Source: Gemmatimonadales bacterium | Lineage (GTDB): Bacteria; Gemmatimonadota; Gemmatimonadetes; Longimicrobiales; Gaopeijiaceae | Length of the DNA: 53,609 nucleotides | Direction of reading: 5' to 3' | Assembly: GCA_007692505.1 (NCBI GenBank) | Contig: REBX01000069.1 | Location: 1-53,609, forward strand | Shown: one piece after another, positions 26,066 through 34,350 of the stretch | How positions within the stretch are numbered: position 1 is the first letter of the stretch | Layout: each line of letters starts with the position of its first letter | Notes under the pieces: model-generated | What the model was told of the DNA's origin: nothing | Databases searched by the model: none | The model's input: the letters and a program-made list of their open reading frames with translations, nothing else | Translations under genes and position numbers: made by a program

Positions 26066-27439
26066 TCAGCCCAGGATCTGGGTGAGGAAGACGGTGGAAA
26101 GCCCCAGGTAGATCGTCACCCCGGTGATGTCGGTGATGGTGGTGAGGAAGGGCCCGGTCATCATGGCCGGGTCCTTCCCGAACCGCTTGATGATGAAGGG
26201 CAGCGAGCCACCCACCACGCTGGCCACCAGCACATTCACCCCCAGGGCGAGGCCCGCCACCATCCCCAGCCAGGGGTTGGCCTCCAGGAACCAGGCCACG
26301 GCGGCGAAGAGCGATCCCAGCGCCGCCCCGTTCACCAGCCCCACCAGGACCTCCTTCCGGACGGCGCGCCAGATGTCCCGGACCCGGGCCTCGCCGAGCC
26401 CGATGCTCCGGATGGCCACCGAGAGGGCCTGGATCCCCACGTTGCCCCCCATGTCGGTGATCATGGGCAGGAAGGCGGCCAGGATGGCCACCTGGGCAAT
26501 GGTGTTCTCGAAGGACGCGATGACGAACACCGCGCCCAGGTTCAGGAAGACGTTCGTCCCCATCCAGGGGAGCCGGCGCCGCACCGCCCCCATGGGCGGG
26601 GTGAAGAAGGACTCGTCGGGGGAGGCCTGCTGGGAGCGGGCGAACCCGGCAGCCAGCTCCTCCGCCAGGAGTTCGAAGGCGTCGTCCCGGGTGATTACCC
26701 CCACGAGCCGGTCGCCCTCCTCCAGCACGGGGAGAAGCTTGAGCCTCCGGTTCCTGAGGAGACGGGCCGCGTCCAGGGCGTCGTCGTCCGTCCGCACCGC
26801 CACCACGTCGGCGTTCATGATCCGGTCCAGGGTCTCGTCCCGCCCCGCCAGGAAGAGGTCCCGGATGGAGAGGACGCCCCGCACCTTCCCGTCTTCGTCC
26901 AGGACGTAGACGTAGTTGGACCGCTCCACCTCCGGGGGCGCGGCCCGGAGGGCGTCCACCACGTCCCGCACCTGGCGGCCCGCCGGGACCGAGAGGTAGG
27001 CCAGGCTCATGACGGCGCCGGCGGTCCCGGGCTCGTGGGACCCCAGCTCCCGGACCCTGGCGGCCCGCTCCGGCTCGAGGCCCGCCAGCATCTGCACCGC
27101 CCACTCCGGGTCCGTCCGGTTCCAGATCCACCAGATGTCGCCGGCGTACTCGGGCCGGACCCGGGAGAAGAGGCCGATGGCCTGCTCCGGGGCCAGGTCG
27201 TCCAGGAGGTCGGCGGCCACCGACGAGGGGAGGGCCCCCACGATCTCGCCCCCCCGGTCGTGGGGGAGCTGGACCAGGAAGGCCAGGACCTGGTCCCGGG
27301 GGGCTTCCGACAGGAGCTCGGCCACCCGACCGGCAGAGAGCCGGGTTGAGGCGTCCACCGCCTCGGAGATGCGGTCCTCCTCCAGCGCCTCCAGGAGGTC
27401 GACGCGGTGCTTCGCCAGGGTCTCGGGGAGGAGGAGCAT
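26066..27439 (-). CDS. mgtE: MgtE-family magnesium transporter
   Basis: 457-residue Mg2+ channel/transporter with standard domain order. An N-terminal helical superfamily domain (about 20-130, 'LLSEAPRDQVLAFLVQLP') is followed by two CBS domains (about 135-250, ending 'VGVITRDDAFELLAEEL') that gate on cytosolic Mg2+. The membrane domain then has five helices. Pore landmarks are 'AAFLPMITDMGGNVGIQAL' and 'MTGPFLTTITDITGVTIYLG'. ATG 27439 ('MLLLPETL') is chosen; the longer open frame reaching 28576 reads antisense through two other genes and is spurious. I see no M-box-type riboswitch in the ~100 bp upstream. Confidence 0.94.
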   Translation of the reverse strand: MLLLPETLAKHRVDLLEALEEDRISEAVDASTRLSAGRVAELLSEAPRDQVLAFLVQLPHDRGGEIVGALPSSVAADLLDDLAPEQAIGLFSRVRPEYAGDIWWIWNRTDPEWAVQMLAGLEPERAARVRELGSHEPGTAGAVMSLAYLSVPAGRQVRDVVDALRAAPPEVERSNYVYVLDEDGKVRGVLSIRDLFLAGRDETLDRIMNADVVAVRTDDDALDAARLLRNRRLKLLPVLEEGDRLVGVITRDDAFELLAEELAAGFARSQQASPDESFFTPPMGAVRRRLPWMGTNVFLNLGAVFVIASFENTIAQVAILAAFLPMITDMGGNVGIQALSVAIRSIGLGEARVRDIWRAVRKEVLVGLVNGAALGSLFAAVAWFLEANPWLGMVAGLALGVNVLVASVVGGSLPFIIKRFGKDPAMMTGPFLTTITDITGVTIYLGLSTVFLTQILG

Positions 27440-27541
27440 GCGGGGTGGGGCTCCGGGTGACGGGGGGAAGGGGGGCGGGGAACGGGGGGTCGGTGCAGCA
27501 GCCCTCTTGGGTGAGGATCCGGATGGGCCCATACTCCCTCC

Positions 27542-28240
27542 ATGACCCCTTCGTTCGCAAGCACGCAGGCGACGACCCCCTCCTGTCCGCTCTGCGGGGG
27601 CCCCCCGCCGGTCCCCCTGGTGGAGGCCCACGGCCGGCGCTACCTGGAGTGCCGGGACTGCGGCCTGGCCCTGGTGGCGCCGGGAGACCTGCCCACCGCC
27701 GGGGAGGAACGGGCCCGCTACGACACCCACCGGAACGACCCCGGGGACCCGGGTTACCGAGCTTTCCTGGCCCGCCTCGCCGACCCCCTGCAGGAGGTCC
27801 TGGCGCCCGGTGCGCGCGGGCTGGACTACGGGTCCGGGCCGGGGCCCACCCTGTCGGTGATGATGGCGGAACGGGGCTTTTCCATGGAGATATGGGACCC
27901 GTTCTACGCCCCGGACCCGGCCCCCCTGGCCCGCACCTGGGACTTCGTGACGTGCACGGAGACGGCGGAGCACTTCCACTGCCCCGGGGCCGAGTTCGAC
28001 CGGCTGGGCAGACTCCTCGGGCCCGGGGGGACGCTGGCCCTCATGACATCCTGGTGGAGCCCCCCTCCCGGGGCGACCCGGGAGGAACGGGCCCGCCACC
28101 TGGCCCGCTGGCACTACATCCGGGATCCCACCCACGTGGCCCTCTACCGCCGCTCCACCCTGGACCGGGTGGCCCGGGACCGGGGCTGGGACGTCCGCCA
28201 TCCCCGGCGGAACGTGAGCCTCTTCCGGATCCCCGGCTGA
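27542..28240 (+). CDS. Zinc-ribbon class I SAM methyltransferase
   Basis: 232-residue protein with an N-terminal zinc-ribbon ('CPLCGG' then 'CRDCGLAL', about residues 15-45) followed by a SAM-dependent methyltransferase fold. The SAM motif I is 'GLDYGSGPGPTL' (about 95), and 'FVTCTETAEHF' is the acidic/aromatic post-motif. Zinc-ribbon methyltransferases of this type modify sugars, lipids or natural products; the substrate is not evident. Its last ~65 codons lie antisense to the CDP-alcohol phosphatidyltransferase gene (200-bp overlap). It sits at the left end of the GTP-cyclohydrolase/PTPS gene group and may belong to it. Confidence 0.82.
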   Translation: MTPSFASTQATTPSCPLCGGPPPVPLVEAHGRRYLECRDCGLALVAPGDLPTAGEERARYDTHRNDPGDPGYRAFLARLADPLQEVLAPGARGLDYGSGPGPTLSVMMAERGFSMEIWDPFYAPDPAPLARTWDFVTCTETAEHFHCPGAEFDRLGRLLGPGGTLALMTSWWSPPPGATREERARHLARWHYIRDPTHVALYRRSTLDRVARDRGWDVRHPRRNVSLFRIPG

Positions 28241-29003
28241 GGGCCGGCTCCCGGGCCAGGAGCCACCGGACGTCCACCGCGAAGGACCATGCCAGGAGCC
28301 CCAGGGCCACGGCGAGCCCCCCCACCGCCAGGGATGTGGGCACGATGGGTCCCACCGCCACCAGGAGGGCCACTCCTTGCACCACGCACACCGTCTTCCG
28401 CCTGGGGCTCTCCGGGAGGGGCTCGCGGAGCCGGGGCTCGAAGCGCGCAGCCAGCACGAAGAGGTAGCGCATCCCCCCCAGGAGTAGGACCCACGACGCC
28501 ACCCATGGGCCCAGGGCTCCCCCCACCGGCCCCGACAGCCAGGCGATCCCCGACAGCGAGAGGAGGACGAAGGCATCGAGCTCCATGTCGAAGCGGGCTC
28601 CCAGGGCCGTCTCCGTTCCCGTGCTGCGGGCCACCCGTCCGTCCAGCCCGTCCAGAACCAGGATCATGGTTCCGGTCACCACCACCGCCCAGAGCACCGG
28701 CGTTGTCACGGCCTCCGGATGGAGGGCCAGCGCCGCCAGGGGAAGGGCGGGCACGGCCCGACCCAGGGTGATCCGGTTCGCCCACCCCAGCCCCGGCCCC
28801 GGGAAGCGGCGCGCACCCCTCCGCAGGAGCAGCCAGGCGAGCCCGCCGTGGAGGAGGATGGAGGTACCTGCCCATGACAGGGGGAATCCGGCCCACCCCA
28901 CTCCCGCAGCCAGGAGGAGGAGGTGCGCACCCACCGACACAGCCAGGTCACCAGCGGGCGTGGCACCCCCGGGAGGGGAGGCGGGAGGAGCAAGGGAGGT
29001 CAT
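28041..29003 (-). CDS. CDP-alcohol phosphatidyltransferase-family membrane protein
   Basis: Integral membrane enzyme of the family that joins a CDP-activated lipid to an alcohol (or the reverse). The diagnostic motif DG-x2-DGR-x-AR-x8-G-x3-D-x3-D is present as 'DGLDGRVARSTGTETALGAR' directly followed by 'FDMELDAF' (about residues 115-142). Six to eight hydrophobic segments surround it. The functional protein probably ends near 'SFAVDVRWLLAREP' (about 250); the last ~70 residues are Gly/Pro/Ser-rich and lie antisense to the methyltransferase gene. Divergent from the BchC-like dehydrogenase, 62 bp away. A lipid head-group step in the neighbouring pathway is possible but unproven. Confidence 0.85.
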   Translation of the reverse strand: MTSLAPPASPPGGATPAGDLAVSVGAHLLLLAAGVGWAGFPLSWAGTSILLHGGLAWLLLRRGARRFPGPGLGWANRITLGRAVPALPLAALALHPEAVTTPVLWAVVVTGTMILVLDGLDGRVARSTGTETALGARFDMELDAFVLLSLSGIAWLSGPVGGALGPWVASWVLLLGGMRYLFVLAARFEPRLREPLPESPRRKTVCVVQGVALLVAVGPIVPTSLAVGGLAVALGLLAWSFAVDVRWLLAREPALSRGSGRGSRSAGDGGRPSPGPGPPGPGWSGGRGPRGWDPGCSASGPGGGPVPPGSPREGGSTRMS

Positions 29004-29065
29004 GTGGTCCAGAACCCTCCAAGCCGGCCGTGGATCCCCTCACCTGCTGGGGCGTACTCGGGCCC

Positions 29066-30094
29066 ATGTCCAGCCCCCTGCCCGCCGCCGACCGCACGCA
29101 CAGCCGCCAGTTCTGGGTGGAGGAGCCCGGCGTGGGCCGCATCCGCTCCGTGCCCCTCCCGCCTCCGGCTCCCGGGCAGGTCACGGTACGGACCCTGTAC
29201 TCTGCCGTGAGCCGCGGCTCCGAAACCCTGGTCTTCCGGGGCGAGGTTCCGCCCTCCCAGCACCGGATCATGCGGGCCCCCTTCCAGGAGGGCGAGTTCC
29301 CGGGCCCCGTGTGCTACGGCTACCAGAACGTCGGTGTGGTGGAAGCCGTCCACGAGGGCGCCGACCCCAGCCTGGCAGGCACCACCGTCTTCAGCCTGAG
29401 CCCCCACCGGGACCGCTTCCACATCGCGGCCAGCGCCGTCCACCCCCTTCCCGAGGGCCTGCCCCCCCGCCGGGCCACCCTGGCCGCCAATGCCGAAACA
29501 GCGCTGAATGCACTGTGGGATGGCTCGCCGGGCCCCGCAGACTCCATCGTGGTGGTGGGAGGCGGCGTGGTGGGCCTCCTTGTGGCCCGCTTCTGTGGGG
29601 GCATCCCGGGGACCACGGTGCAGGTGGTGGATCCCCACGGGGCACGCAGGGCAGCGGTGCACGAGCTGGGCTGCACCTGGTCCGCCGGGCTCCCCGGCGC
29701 CCTGGAGGCCGCCGCAGACCTGGTCTTCCATGCCAGCGGCCACCCCGACGGCCTCCGCACTGCCCTCCGGGCTGCAGGCCCCGACGCCACCGTGGTGGAG
29801 CTCAGCTGGTACGGGAGCGGGGACGTGGCCGTGCCCCTGGGGGGCGGGTTCCACCACCGACGCCTCCGCATCCGCTCCAGCCAGGTGGGCTCGGTGCCCC
29901 CGGAGCGGGCCCCCCGCTGGAGCCGGGAGCGGCGCATGGGGGCCGCCCTCCGCCTCCTGGCCGCAGACCCGGTACTGGACGTCCTCCTGGAGAAACCCTG
30001 CTCCCTGGAGGTGCTCCCCTCCGTCATGGCCCGGCTGGCCCGGCCCGGCCCCGGCCCCCTGGCCCAACTCGTCGACCACGACGCCGGCGGGTGA
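29066..30094 (+). CDS. BchC-like MDR-family dehydrogenase
   Basis: 342-residue medium-chain dehydrogenase/reductase with an N-terminal GroES-like domain and a Rossmann domain ('SIVVVGGGVVGLLVARF', about residue 155). The sequence 'YSAVSRGSETLVFRGEVPPS' followed by 'MRAPFQEGEFPGP' resembles BchC-type enzymes. It lacks the cysteine ligands of classical zinc alcohol dehydrogenases. I chose ATG 29066. It is the first of a tight + strand run (this gene, PTPS-like, glycosyltransferase-methyltransferase, membrane protein), so it probably oxidises or reduces a hydroxyl of the unknown product rather than a chlorophyll precursor; there are no other pigment genes here. Confidence 0.8.
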   Translation: MSSPLPAADRTHSRQFWVEEPGVGRIRSVPLPPPAPGQVTVRTLYSAVSRGSETLVFRGEVPPSQHRIMRAPFQEGEFPGPVCYGYQNVGVVEAVHEGADPSLAGTTVFSLSPHRDRFHIAASAVHPLPEGLPPRRATLAANAETALNALWDGSPGPADSIVVVGGGVVGLLVARFCGGIPGTTVQVVDPHGARRAAVHELGCTWSAGLPGALEAAADLVFHASGHPDGLRTALRAAGPDATVVELSWYGSGDVAVPLGGGFHHRRLRIRSSQVGSVPPERAPRWSRERRMGAALRLLAADPVLDVLLEKPCSLEVLPSVMARLARPGPGPLAQLVDHDAGG

Positions 30095-30110
30095 GGGGAG
30101 GCCCGCCCCG

Positions 30111-30150
30111 ACCGTTTCCGACCGTTTCCGACCGCTCCCGACCGTTTCCG
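30111..30150 (+). repeat. Four tandem 10-bp repeats (ACCGTTTCCG)
   Basis: Three exact copies of ACCGTTTCCG and one variant (ACCGCTCCCG) in direct succession, lying between the dehydrogenase stop and the GTG of the PTPS-like gene. A 10-bp period is close to one helical turn, so it could present stacked protein sites. It could also be a simple slippage repeat. Confidence 0.85.
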
Positions 30151-30171
30151 CCTCCCTTCCGGAGATCCACC

Positions 30172-30570
30172 GTGTACCACGTCAGCGTCCGCGACCACTT
30201 CATGATTGCCCATTCCTTCACCGGCGAGGTCTTCGGACCGGCCCGCCGCCTCCACGGCGCCACCTACGTGGTGGACGTCACCTTCCGGCGGAGCAAGCTG
30301 GACGAGCACGAGCTGGTGGTGGACATCGGGCGGGCCTCCGACGTCCTCCGGGAGGTGCTGGCCCCCCTCGACTACCGGAACCTGGACGAGGAAGCCGACT
30401 TCCGGGGAAAGAACACCACCACCGAGTTCCTGGCGCGGCACATCTGGGAGGGCGTGGCCCGACGGCTCCGAAGCGGCGACCTGGGGGCGAGCCCCCACGG
30501 CATCGAGTCGGTGGAGGTCGTCCTCCGGGAATCCCACGTGGCCCGGGCCGGCTACGAGGGCCGGCCCTGA
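30172..30570 (+). CDS. 6-pyruvoyltetrahydropterin synthase/QueD-fold protein lacking catalytic residues
   Basis: 132-residue T-fold protein of the PTPS/QueD family, starting at GTG 30172. The family order is clear: 'FMIAHSF' (first zinc His, residue 14), 'RRLHGATYVVDV', 'APLDYRNLD', 'NTTTEFLARHIWEGV' and the pterin-anchoring Glu in 'VVLRESHVARAGY'. Key residues are missing. The usual HGH zinc pair reads HGA (third ligand is Ala30), the catalytic Cys before it is Ala, and the LDH triad His is Tyr. The protein should therefore bind a pterin- or pyrimidine-like ligand without normal PTPS or QueD chemistry. From memory, a Streptomyces coelicolor homolog with lost zinc and triad, in a similar gene group, was found inactive as PTPS. 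Confidence 0.88.
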   Translation: MYHVSVRDHFMIAHSFTGEVFGPARRLHGATYVVDVTFRRSKLDEHELVVDIGRASDVLREVLAPLDYRNLDEEADFRGKNTTTEFLARHIWEGVARRLRSGDLGASPHGIESVEVVLRESHVARAGYEGRP

Positions 30571-30581
30571 AGGAGCCCTGC

Positions 30582-32624
30582 ATGACCCTCCCTGCGGTCC
30601 GGCTGGTGGCGCCGGCCCCCTTTTCCCGCACCAGCGGCGGGTACTGCTACGACCGGGAGATCCTGGCCGGGCTGCGCCGTCTGGGCGTCCACGCCGAGCC
30701 CCTGGCCGTGGAGGGTCCGTTCCCGGGCCCGGACTCCCGGGCGGCCCGAAGCCTGGACCGTGCCCTGGAAGGGCTCGCCGACGGGACCCTGGTGGTCCTG
30801 GATGGGCTGGCGGCCGGAGCTGCCCCCACGGTGGTGTCGGCCCACGCCCCCCGCCTCTGCCTCATTGCGCTGGTCCACCATCCCCTCCACCTGGAGGCCC
30901 CGGACCACCTCGAGGAACCCGACGAGGGCCACCCCCCCGGTGGCAGGGAGGCCCTCCGGACGCTGGAGGCCGCCGGCCTGGTCCGGGTGCGCGGCGTCAT
31001 CGTGCCCAGCGAGGCCTCGGCGGGAAGCGTCCGGGAGTTGGGCATCCCGGCGGAGCGGATCCGGATCGTGGCACCGGGGGTCCGGCTCCCCTCCTCCCCG
31101 GTGGGCCCTGTGGGGGACCGGCACGCCGGGGAAGGCAGCGACGAGGAGGTGCGTCTCCTGGCCGTGGGGGCCCTCATCCCCAGGAAGGGCCTCCACGTCC
31201 TCCTGGAGGTGCTGGCCGAACTCGACGCCCCGCCCTGGAGCCTGGACGTGGTGGGGAGCACCGAGGCCGACCCCATCTACGCAGCCCGACTCCGGGAGCG
31301 GGCCGAACAGCCGGACCTGGCCTCCCGGATCCGGATCCGGGGGGAGCTCCCCGAGGCGGCGCTGGAGGAACTGCGGAGCCAGGCCCACCTGGCCGTCCAC
31401 CCGGCCCTCCACGAGGGGTGGGGCATCGTCCTGGCCGAGGCCATGGTTCGGGGCCTCCCCGTGGTCACCACCACCGCGGGTGCCATCCCCGACGTGGTGC
31501 CCCCCGGCGCCGGCGCCAGGGTCCCCCCCGGTGACCCGGTGGCCCTTCGGGCCGCCCTGGTCCGGTTCATCGTTGACCGGGAGGCCCGGCGCCGGGCCGG
31601 AGAGGTGGCACGAAACCATGCCCGGAACCTTCCGGACTGGTCCACCCAGGCCCGGGCCTTCCGGACTGCCCTCGAGGAGCTCCGAGCCGACGTCGCCGCT
31701 CCGTCCGCATCACCCAACCAACGGGGGACTCCCGACGGGATCCCCGGGAAGTTCGAGCCAGCCTGGCTCCGTCTGCGGGAGCCGGTGGACCACCGCTCGC
31801 GCTCCACCGGTCTGGAGGACCTGCTCATGGAACGCGCACGCCGGGAGGGATGGGACACCGCGGTGGACCTGGGCGGGGGCACCGGGTCCAACGTCCGCCA
31901 CCTGAGCCGGCGCCTGCAGGGGGCCGGGATCCCCATTCCCCGCTGGACGGTGGTGGACCACGACCCCCGGCTCCTGGCGGCGCTCCCGCCCCAGGTGGGG
32001 GCGGTGCGGGGCTCCCTGGCCGAGCAGGGCCTCCAGGTGGCGGCCGGCTCGGCCCTGGTCACGGCATCGGCCCTCCTGGACCTGGTCACCGGGGAGTGGA
32101 TCGAGGCGCTGGCCGACTCCCTGGAAACCACCACCCGGGCCGTCCTCCTGACGCTGAGCTGGGACGGGTCGGCCCGGTGGCGGGAGGCGGACCCCCCGGC
32201 CGATCCCCGCCCGGGCCCCGACGGGGACCGCCACCCCCCCCTCCGGTCCGACCCACGCATGGAGGCCCTCATGGCCGCCGTGCACCGGCACCAGGAGGGC
32301 GACAAGGGGATGGGCCCGGCCCTGGGCCCCCGGGCCCCCCGGGTTGCCGAGGAGGTATTCCGCCGACGCGGGTGGGAGGTCCACCGGGCCCACGCCCCCT
32401 GGCAGCTGGATGCCGCCGACCTGGCCCTGGCCCTGGAGCTCGTCCGGGGATGGCTGGAGGCGGCTGCAGAAGTGGACCCCGGGACGTCCGAAGCGGCCCG
32501 CTCCCTCCTTGAGGACCGCCTCCACCTCCTTGCACGGGGCCAGCTGGTCCTGGAGGTGGGCCACCTGGACCTCCTGGCCCTTCCGCCCCGTGGGGCCCTC
32601 ATCGACCCCGGGAGGGTCACCTGA
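30582..32624 (+). CDS. Glycosyltransferase family 4 - SAM methyltransferase fusion
   Basis: 680-residue two-domain protein. Residues 1-370 form a GT-B glycosyltransferase of the GT4 type: 'VAPGVRL', 'VGALIPRKGLHVLLEVLAEL' and the nucleotide-sugar EX7E-type site 'HEGWGIVLAEAMVRGLPVVT'. After a Pro/Ser/Gly linker (about 370-400) comes a class I methyltransferase with motif I 'AVDLGGGTGSNVRHLSRRL' (about 430) and 'WTVVDHDPRLLAAL'. No stop or frame change separates them. It starts 11 bp after the PTPS-like stop and is followed without a gap by the membrane-protein gene. The fusion implies that the pathway product is both glycosylated and methylated. Confidence 0.85.
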   Translation: MTLPAVRLVAPAPFSRTSGGYCYDREILAGLRRLGVHAEPLAVEGPFPGPDSRAARSLDRALEGLADGTLVVLDGLAAGAAPTVVSAHAPRLCLIALVHHPLHLEAPDHLEEPDEGHPPGGREALRTLEAAGLVRVRGVIVPSEASAGSVRELGIPAERIRIVAPGVRLPSSPVGPVGDRHAGEGSDEEVRLLAVGALIPRKGLHVLLEVLAELDAPPWSLDVVGSTEADPIYAARLRERAEQPDLASRIRIRGELPEAALEELRSQAHLAVHPALHEGWGIVLAEAMVRGLPVVTTTAGAIPDVVPPGAGARVPPGDPVALRAALVRFIVDREARRRAGEVARNHARNLPDWSTQARAFRTALEELRADVAAPSASPNQRGTPDGIPGKFEPAWLRLREPVDHRSRSTGLEDLLMERARREGWDTAVDLGGGTGSNVRHLSRRLQGAGIPIPRWTVVDHDPRLLAALPPQVGAVRGSLAEQGLQVAAGSALVTASALLDLVTGEWIEALADSLETTTRAVLLTLSWDGSARWREADPPADPRPGPDGDRHPPLRSDPRMEALMAAVHRHQEGDKGMGPALGPRAPRVAEEVFRRRGWEVHRAHAPWQLDAADLALALELVRGWLEAAAEVDPGTSEAARSLLEDRLHLLARGQLVLEVGHLDLLALPPRGALIDPGRVT

Positions 32625-33646
32625 CCCCCGCCCTTCCCGGACGACTCGGCCGACTCCCCCGGGTCGTCCGCTGGTCTTCGGGCCCCCTGTTGGTGGTCCT
32701 CCTGGTCTGGCTCGCAGGGCCCGGCGCGCTCCTCCGGCGCCTGGCGGAGCTGGATCCAGGGTGGGGTGCGGCCGCCCTCCTCATGGCCCTCCCGCCCACC
32801 GCGCTTGCGGCATGGAGGTGGCGCTACACCGCCCGGCGTGTGGGCCTCGACCTGCCCCTGGGACACGCCGTCAGGGAGTACTGGCTGGGGACCTTCCTGA
32901 ACCAGGTCCTCCCCGGCGGGGTCGCGGGAGACGTGGGGCGGGCCTGGCGAGACGGCCGGGAGCGGGGGCCCCGTCGGGGCCGGGCCTGGCGGGTCGTGGT
33001 CCTGGAACGGGCATCGGGACAGTTCGTGGTGGCCCTGGTGGCCGCAGCCTCCCTCCTGGCCCTGGCCCCTTCCACCGCCCTGGCCGGGGCCCTCCTTCTG
33101 GCCGGGGTACTCTGCCTGGGCGGGGCACTGGTGTGGGCGTCCCGGGCCGCCCGCCAGGGTCGTGGCCCCCTGGCCAGACTGGGTCGCCGCGCCCGGCAGG
33201 AGGTCAGGCGGGCCCTCCTGGCCCCGGCGGCCCTCCCGGTCCAGCTCGTCACCTCGGGGGCCGTGGTCGCCTGCTACATGGCCATCTTCGTCCTGGGAGC
33301 CCGCGCGGTTGGGGTGACCACCCCCATGCCCGACCTCCTCCCCCTGGTCATGCCCGTGCTGCTGGCCATGCTCATCCCGGTCTCCGTGGCCGGCTGGGGG
33401 GTGAGGGAGGGCGCGGCCGCAGCCATCTGGAGCCTGGCCGGACTCCCGGTGGCCGACGGAGTCGCCGCCTCCCTTGCCTACGGGATCGTGGTTCTGGCCG
33501 GGAGCCTCCCGGGGGCGCTCTTCCTCAGCTGGAAGCAGGGGCGTCCGTCTGCAACTCCAGGTCCCAGATCACGTCGTCTCCCAGGACGAAACGACGCCAG
33601 CGGGGCCGGAGGGCCCCCTCCATGGAGTCCACCGGCGGGAGGGTGA
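32621..33646 (+). CDS. LPG synthase/flippase-type transmembrane protein (UPF0104)
   Basis: About 340-residue polytopic protein of the lysylphosphatidylglycerol-synthase transmembrane family. Landmarks are 'YWLGTFLNQVLPGGVAGDVG' followed by 'RAWR', and 'PVSVAGWGVREGAAA'; seven or so membrane helices are visible. Such domains move or modify lipids. The start is uncertain. No in-frame ATG or GTG precedes the first helix. A CTG at 32621 overlaps the upstream stop (CTGA) and has GGGAGG just before it; a TTG at 32690 is the next choice and lacks a Shine-Dalgarno. The last ~40 residues are antisense to the RibD-like gene (122-bp overlap) and probably not functional. Confidence 0.82.
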   Translation: MTPALPGRLGRLPRVVRWSSGPLLVVLLVWLAGPGALLRRLAELDPGWGAAALLMALPPTALAAWRWRYTARRVGLDLPLGHAVREYWLGTFLNQVLPGGVAGDVGRAWRDGRERGPRRGRAWRVVVLERASGQFVVALVAAASLLALAPSTALAGALLLAGVLCLGGALVWASRAARQGRGPLARLGRRARQEVRRALLAPAALPVQLVTSGAVVACYMAIFVLGARAVGVTTPMPDLLPLVMPVLLAMLIPVSVAGWGVREGAAAAIWSLAGLPVADGVAASLAYGIVVLAGSLPGALFLSWKQGRPSATPGPRSRRLPGRNDASGAGGPPPWSPPAGG

Positions 33647-34229
33647 TGGACGGTCGCCCCGATCCCAGGAGGATGGGGGCCACGGTGAGGTGAAGCCGGT
33701 GGAGGAGACCTGCAGCCAGGAAGGAGGACACGGTCCGGCCGCCGCCCTCCACCAGGACCCTTCCGAGACCCCTCTGCCGGAGGAGAGAGATGACGTCCCG
33801 GGGGGCAAAGCCGCCCCCGGGCGCCAGGGGCAGCTGCTCGCCGTCCACGCCGGGCCCCTCGGCGGCCTCGCCGGTCCCGGTGATGTGGAGGGTGGGGGCC
33901 ACGCCGTCCCGAAACACCTGCAGCGAAGGATCCAGCGTGCCCCCCGGGTCCAGGACGGCCCGGACGGGGTTTCCACCGGGCCAGCGCCGGACGGTGAGCC
34001 GGGGGTCGTCGGCGGCCGCGGTTCCGGCCCCCACCACCACCACGTCCACGGCGGCCCGGAGGCGGTGCAGCCGGACCAGGTCCATCTCCCCGCTCACGTA
34101 GTGCGAGTGCCCCGACTCCGTGGCGATCCGCCCGTCCAGGGTCTGGGCGAGCTGGGCTACCACCAGCTCGGCCGACCCGGCCTCCACGGGGGCCATGAGG
34201 GCATCCAGGTCCGATTTGGAAGCGGGCAC
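33525..34229 (-). CDS. Stand-alone RibD C-terminal (pyrimidine reductase/DHFR-like) protein
   Basis: 234-residue NADPH-dependent reductase of the RibD_C family, with no deaminase domain. Signatures are 'AQTLDGRIATESGHSHYVSG' (about residue 30), 'LRAAVDVVVVGAGTAAADDP' with 'RLTVR', and 'VLVEGGGRTVSSFLAAGL'. In riboflavin synthesis this fold reduces the ribosyl side chain of the diamino- or amino-pyrimidinone phosphate to ribityl. The GTG at 34229 follows a CGGAG Shine-Dalgarno. It is divergent from the GTP cyclohydrolase II gene, with 121 bp between. Lack of the deaminase suggests use of the 2,5-diamino intermediate, as in fungi and archaea. No riboflavin synthase or lumazine synthase gene is present. 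Confidence 0.87.
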   Translation of the reverse strand: MPASKSDLDALMAPVEAGSAELVVAQLAQTLDGRIATESGHSHYVSGEMDLVRLHRLRAAVDVVVVGAGTAAADDPRLTVRRWPGGNPVRAVLDPGGTLDPSLQVFRDGVAPTLHITGTGEAAEGPGVDGEQLPLAPGGGFAPRDVISLLRQRGLGRVLVEGGGRTVSSFLAAGLLHRLHLTVAPILLGSGRPSITLPPVDSMEGALRPRWRRFVLGDDVIWDLELQTDAPASS

Positions 34230-34350
34230 GTCATGACTCCGGGAAGGGGGCAGTTGGCACGGATCCAGGCGGTGAGGGTACCGGGCGGCACCTCGAGCGT
34301 TTCCTTCCTCCCTCGCCCGAGGCCCCCTCCCATCCAGCCCAATTCTCCAC

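Noticed and set aside
26066-28576. Extended mgtE frame with ~380 extra N-terminal residues
   Set aside because: The extra part is antisense to the zinc-ribbon methyltransferase and lacks any domain; MgtE proper begins at 27439.
30172-30570. Assignment of the PTPS-fold gene as QueD in queuosine synthesis
   Set aside because: Catalytic Cys, one zinc His and the triad His are replaced, and no queC, queE or queF gene is near.
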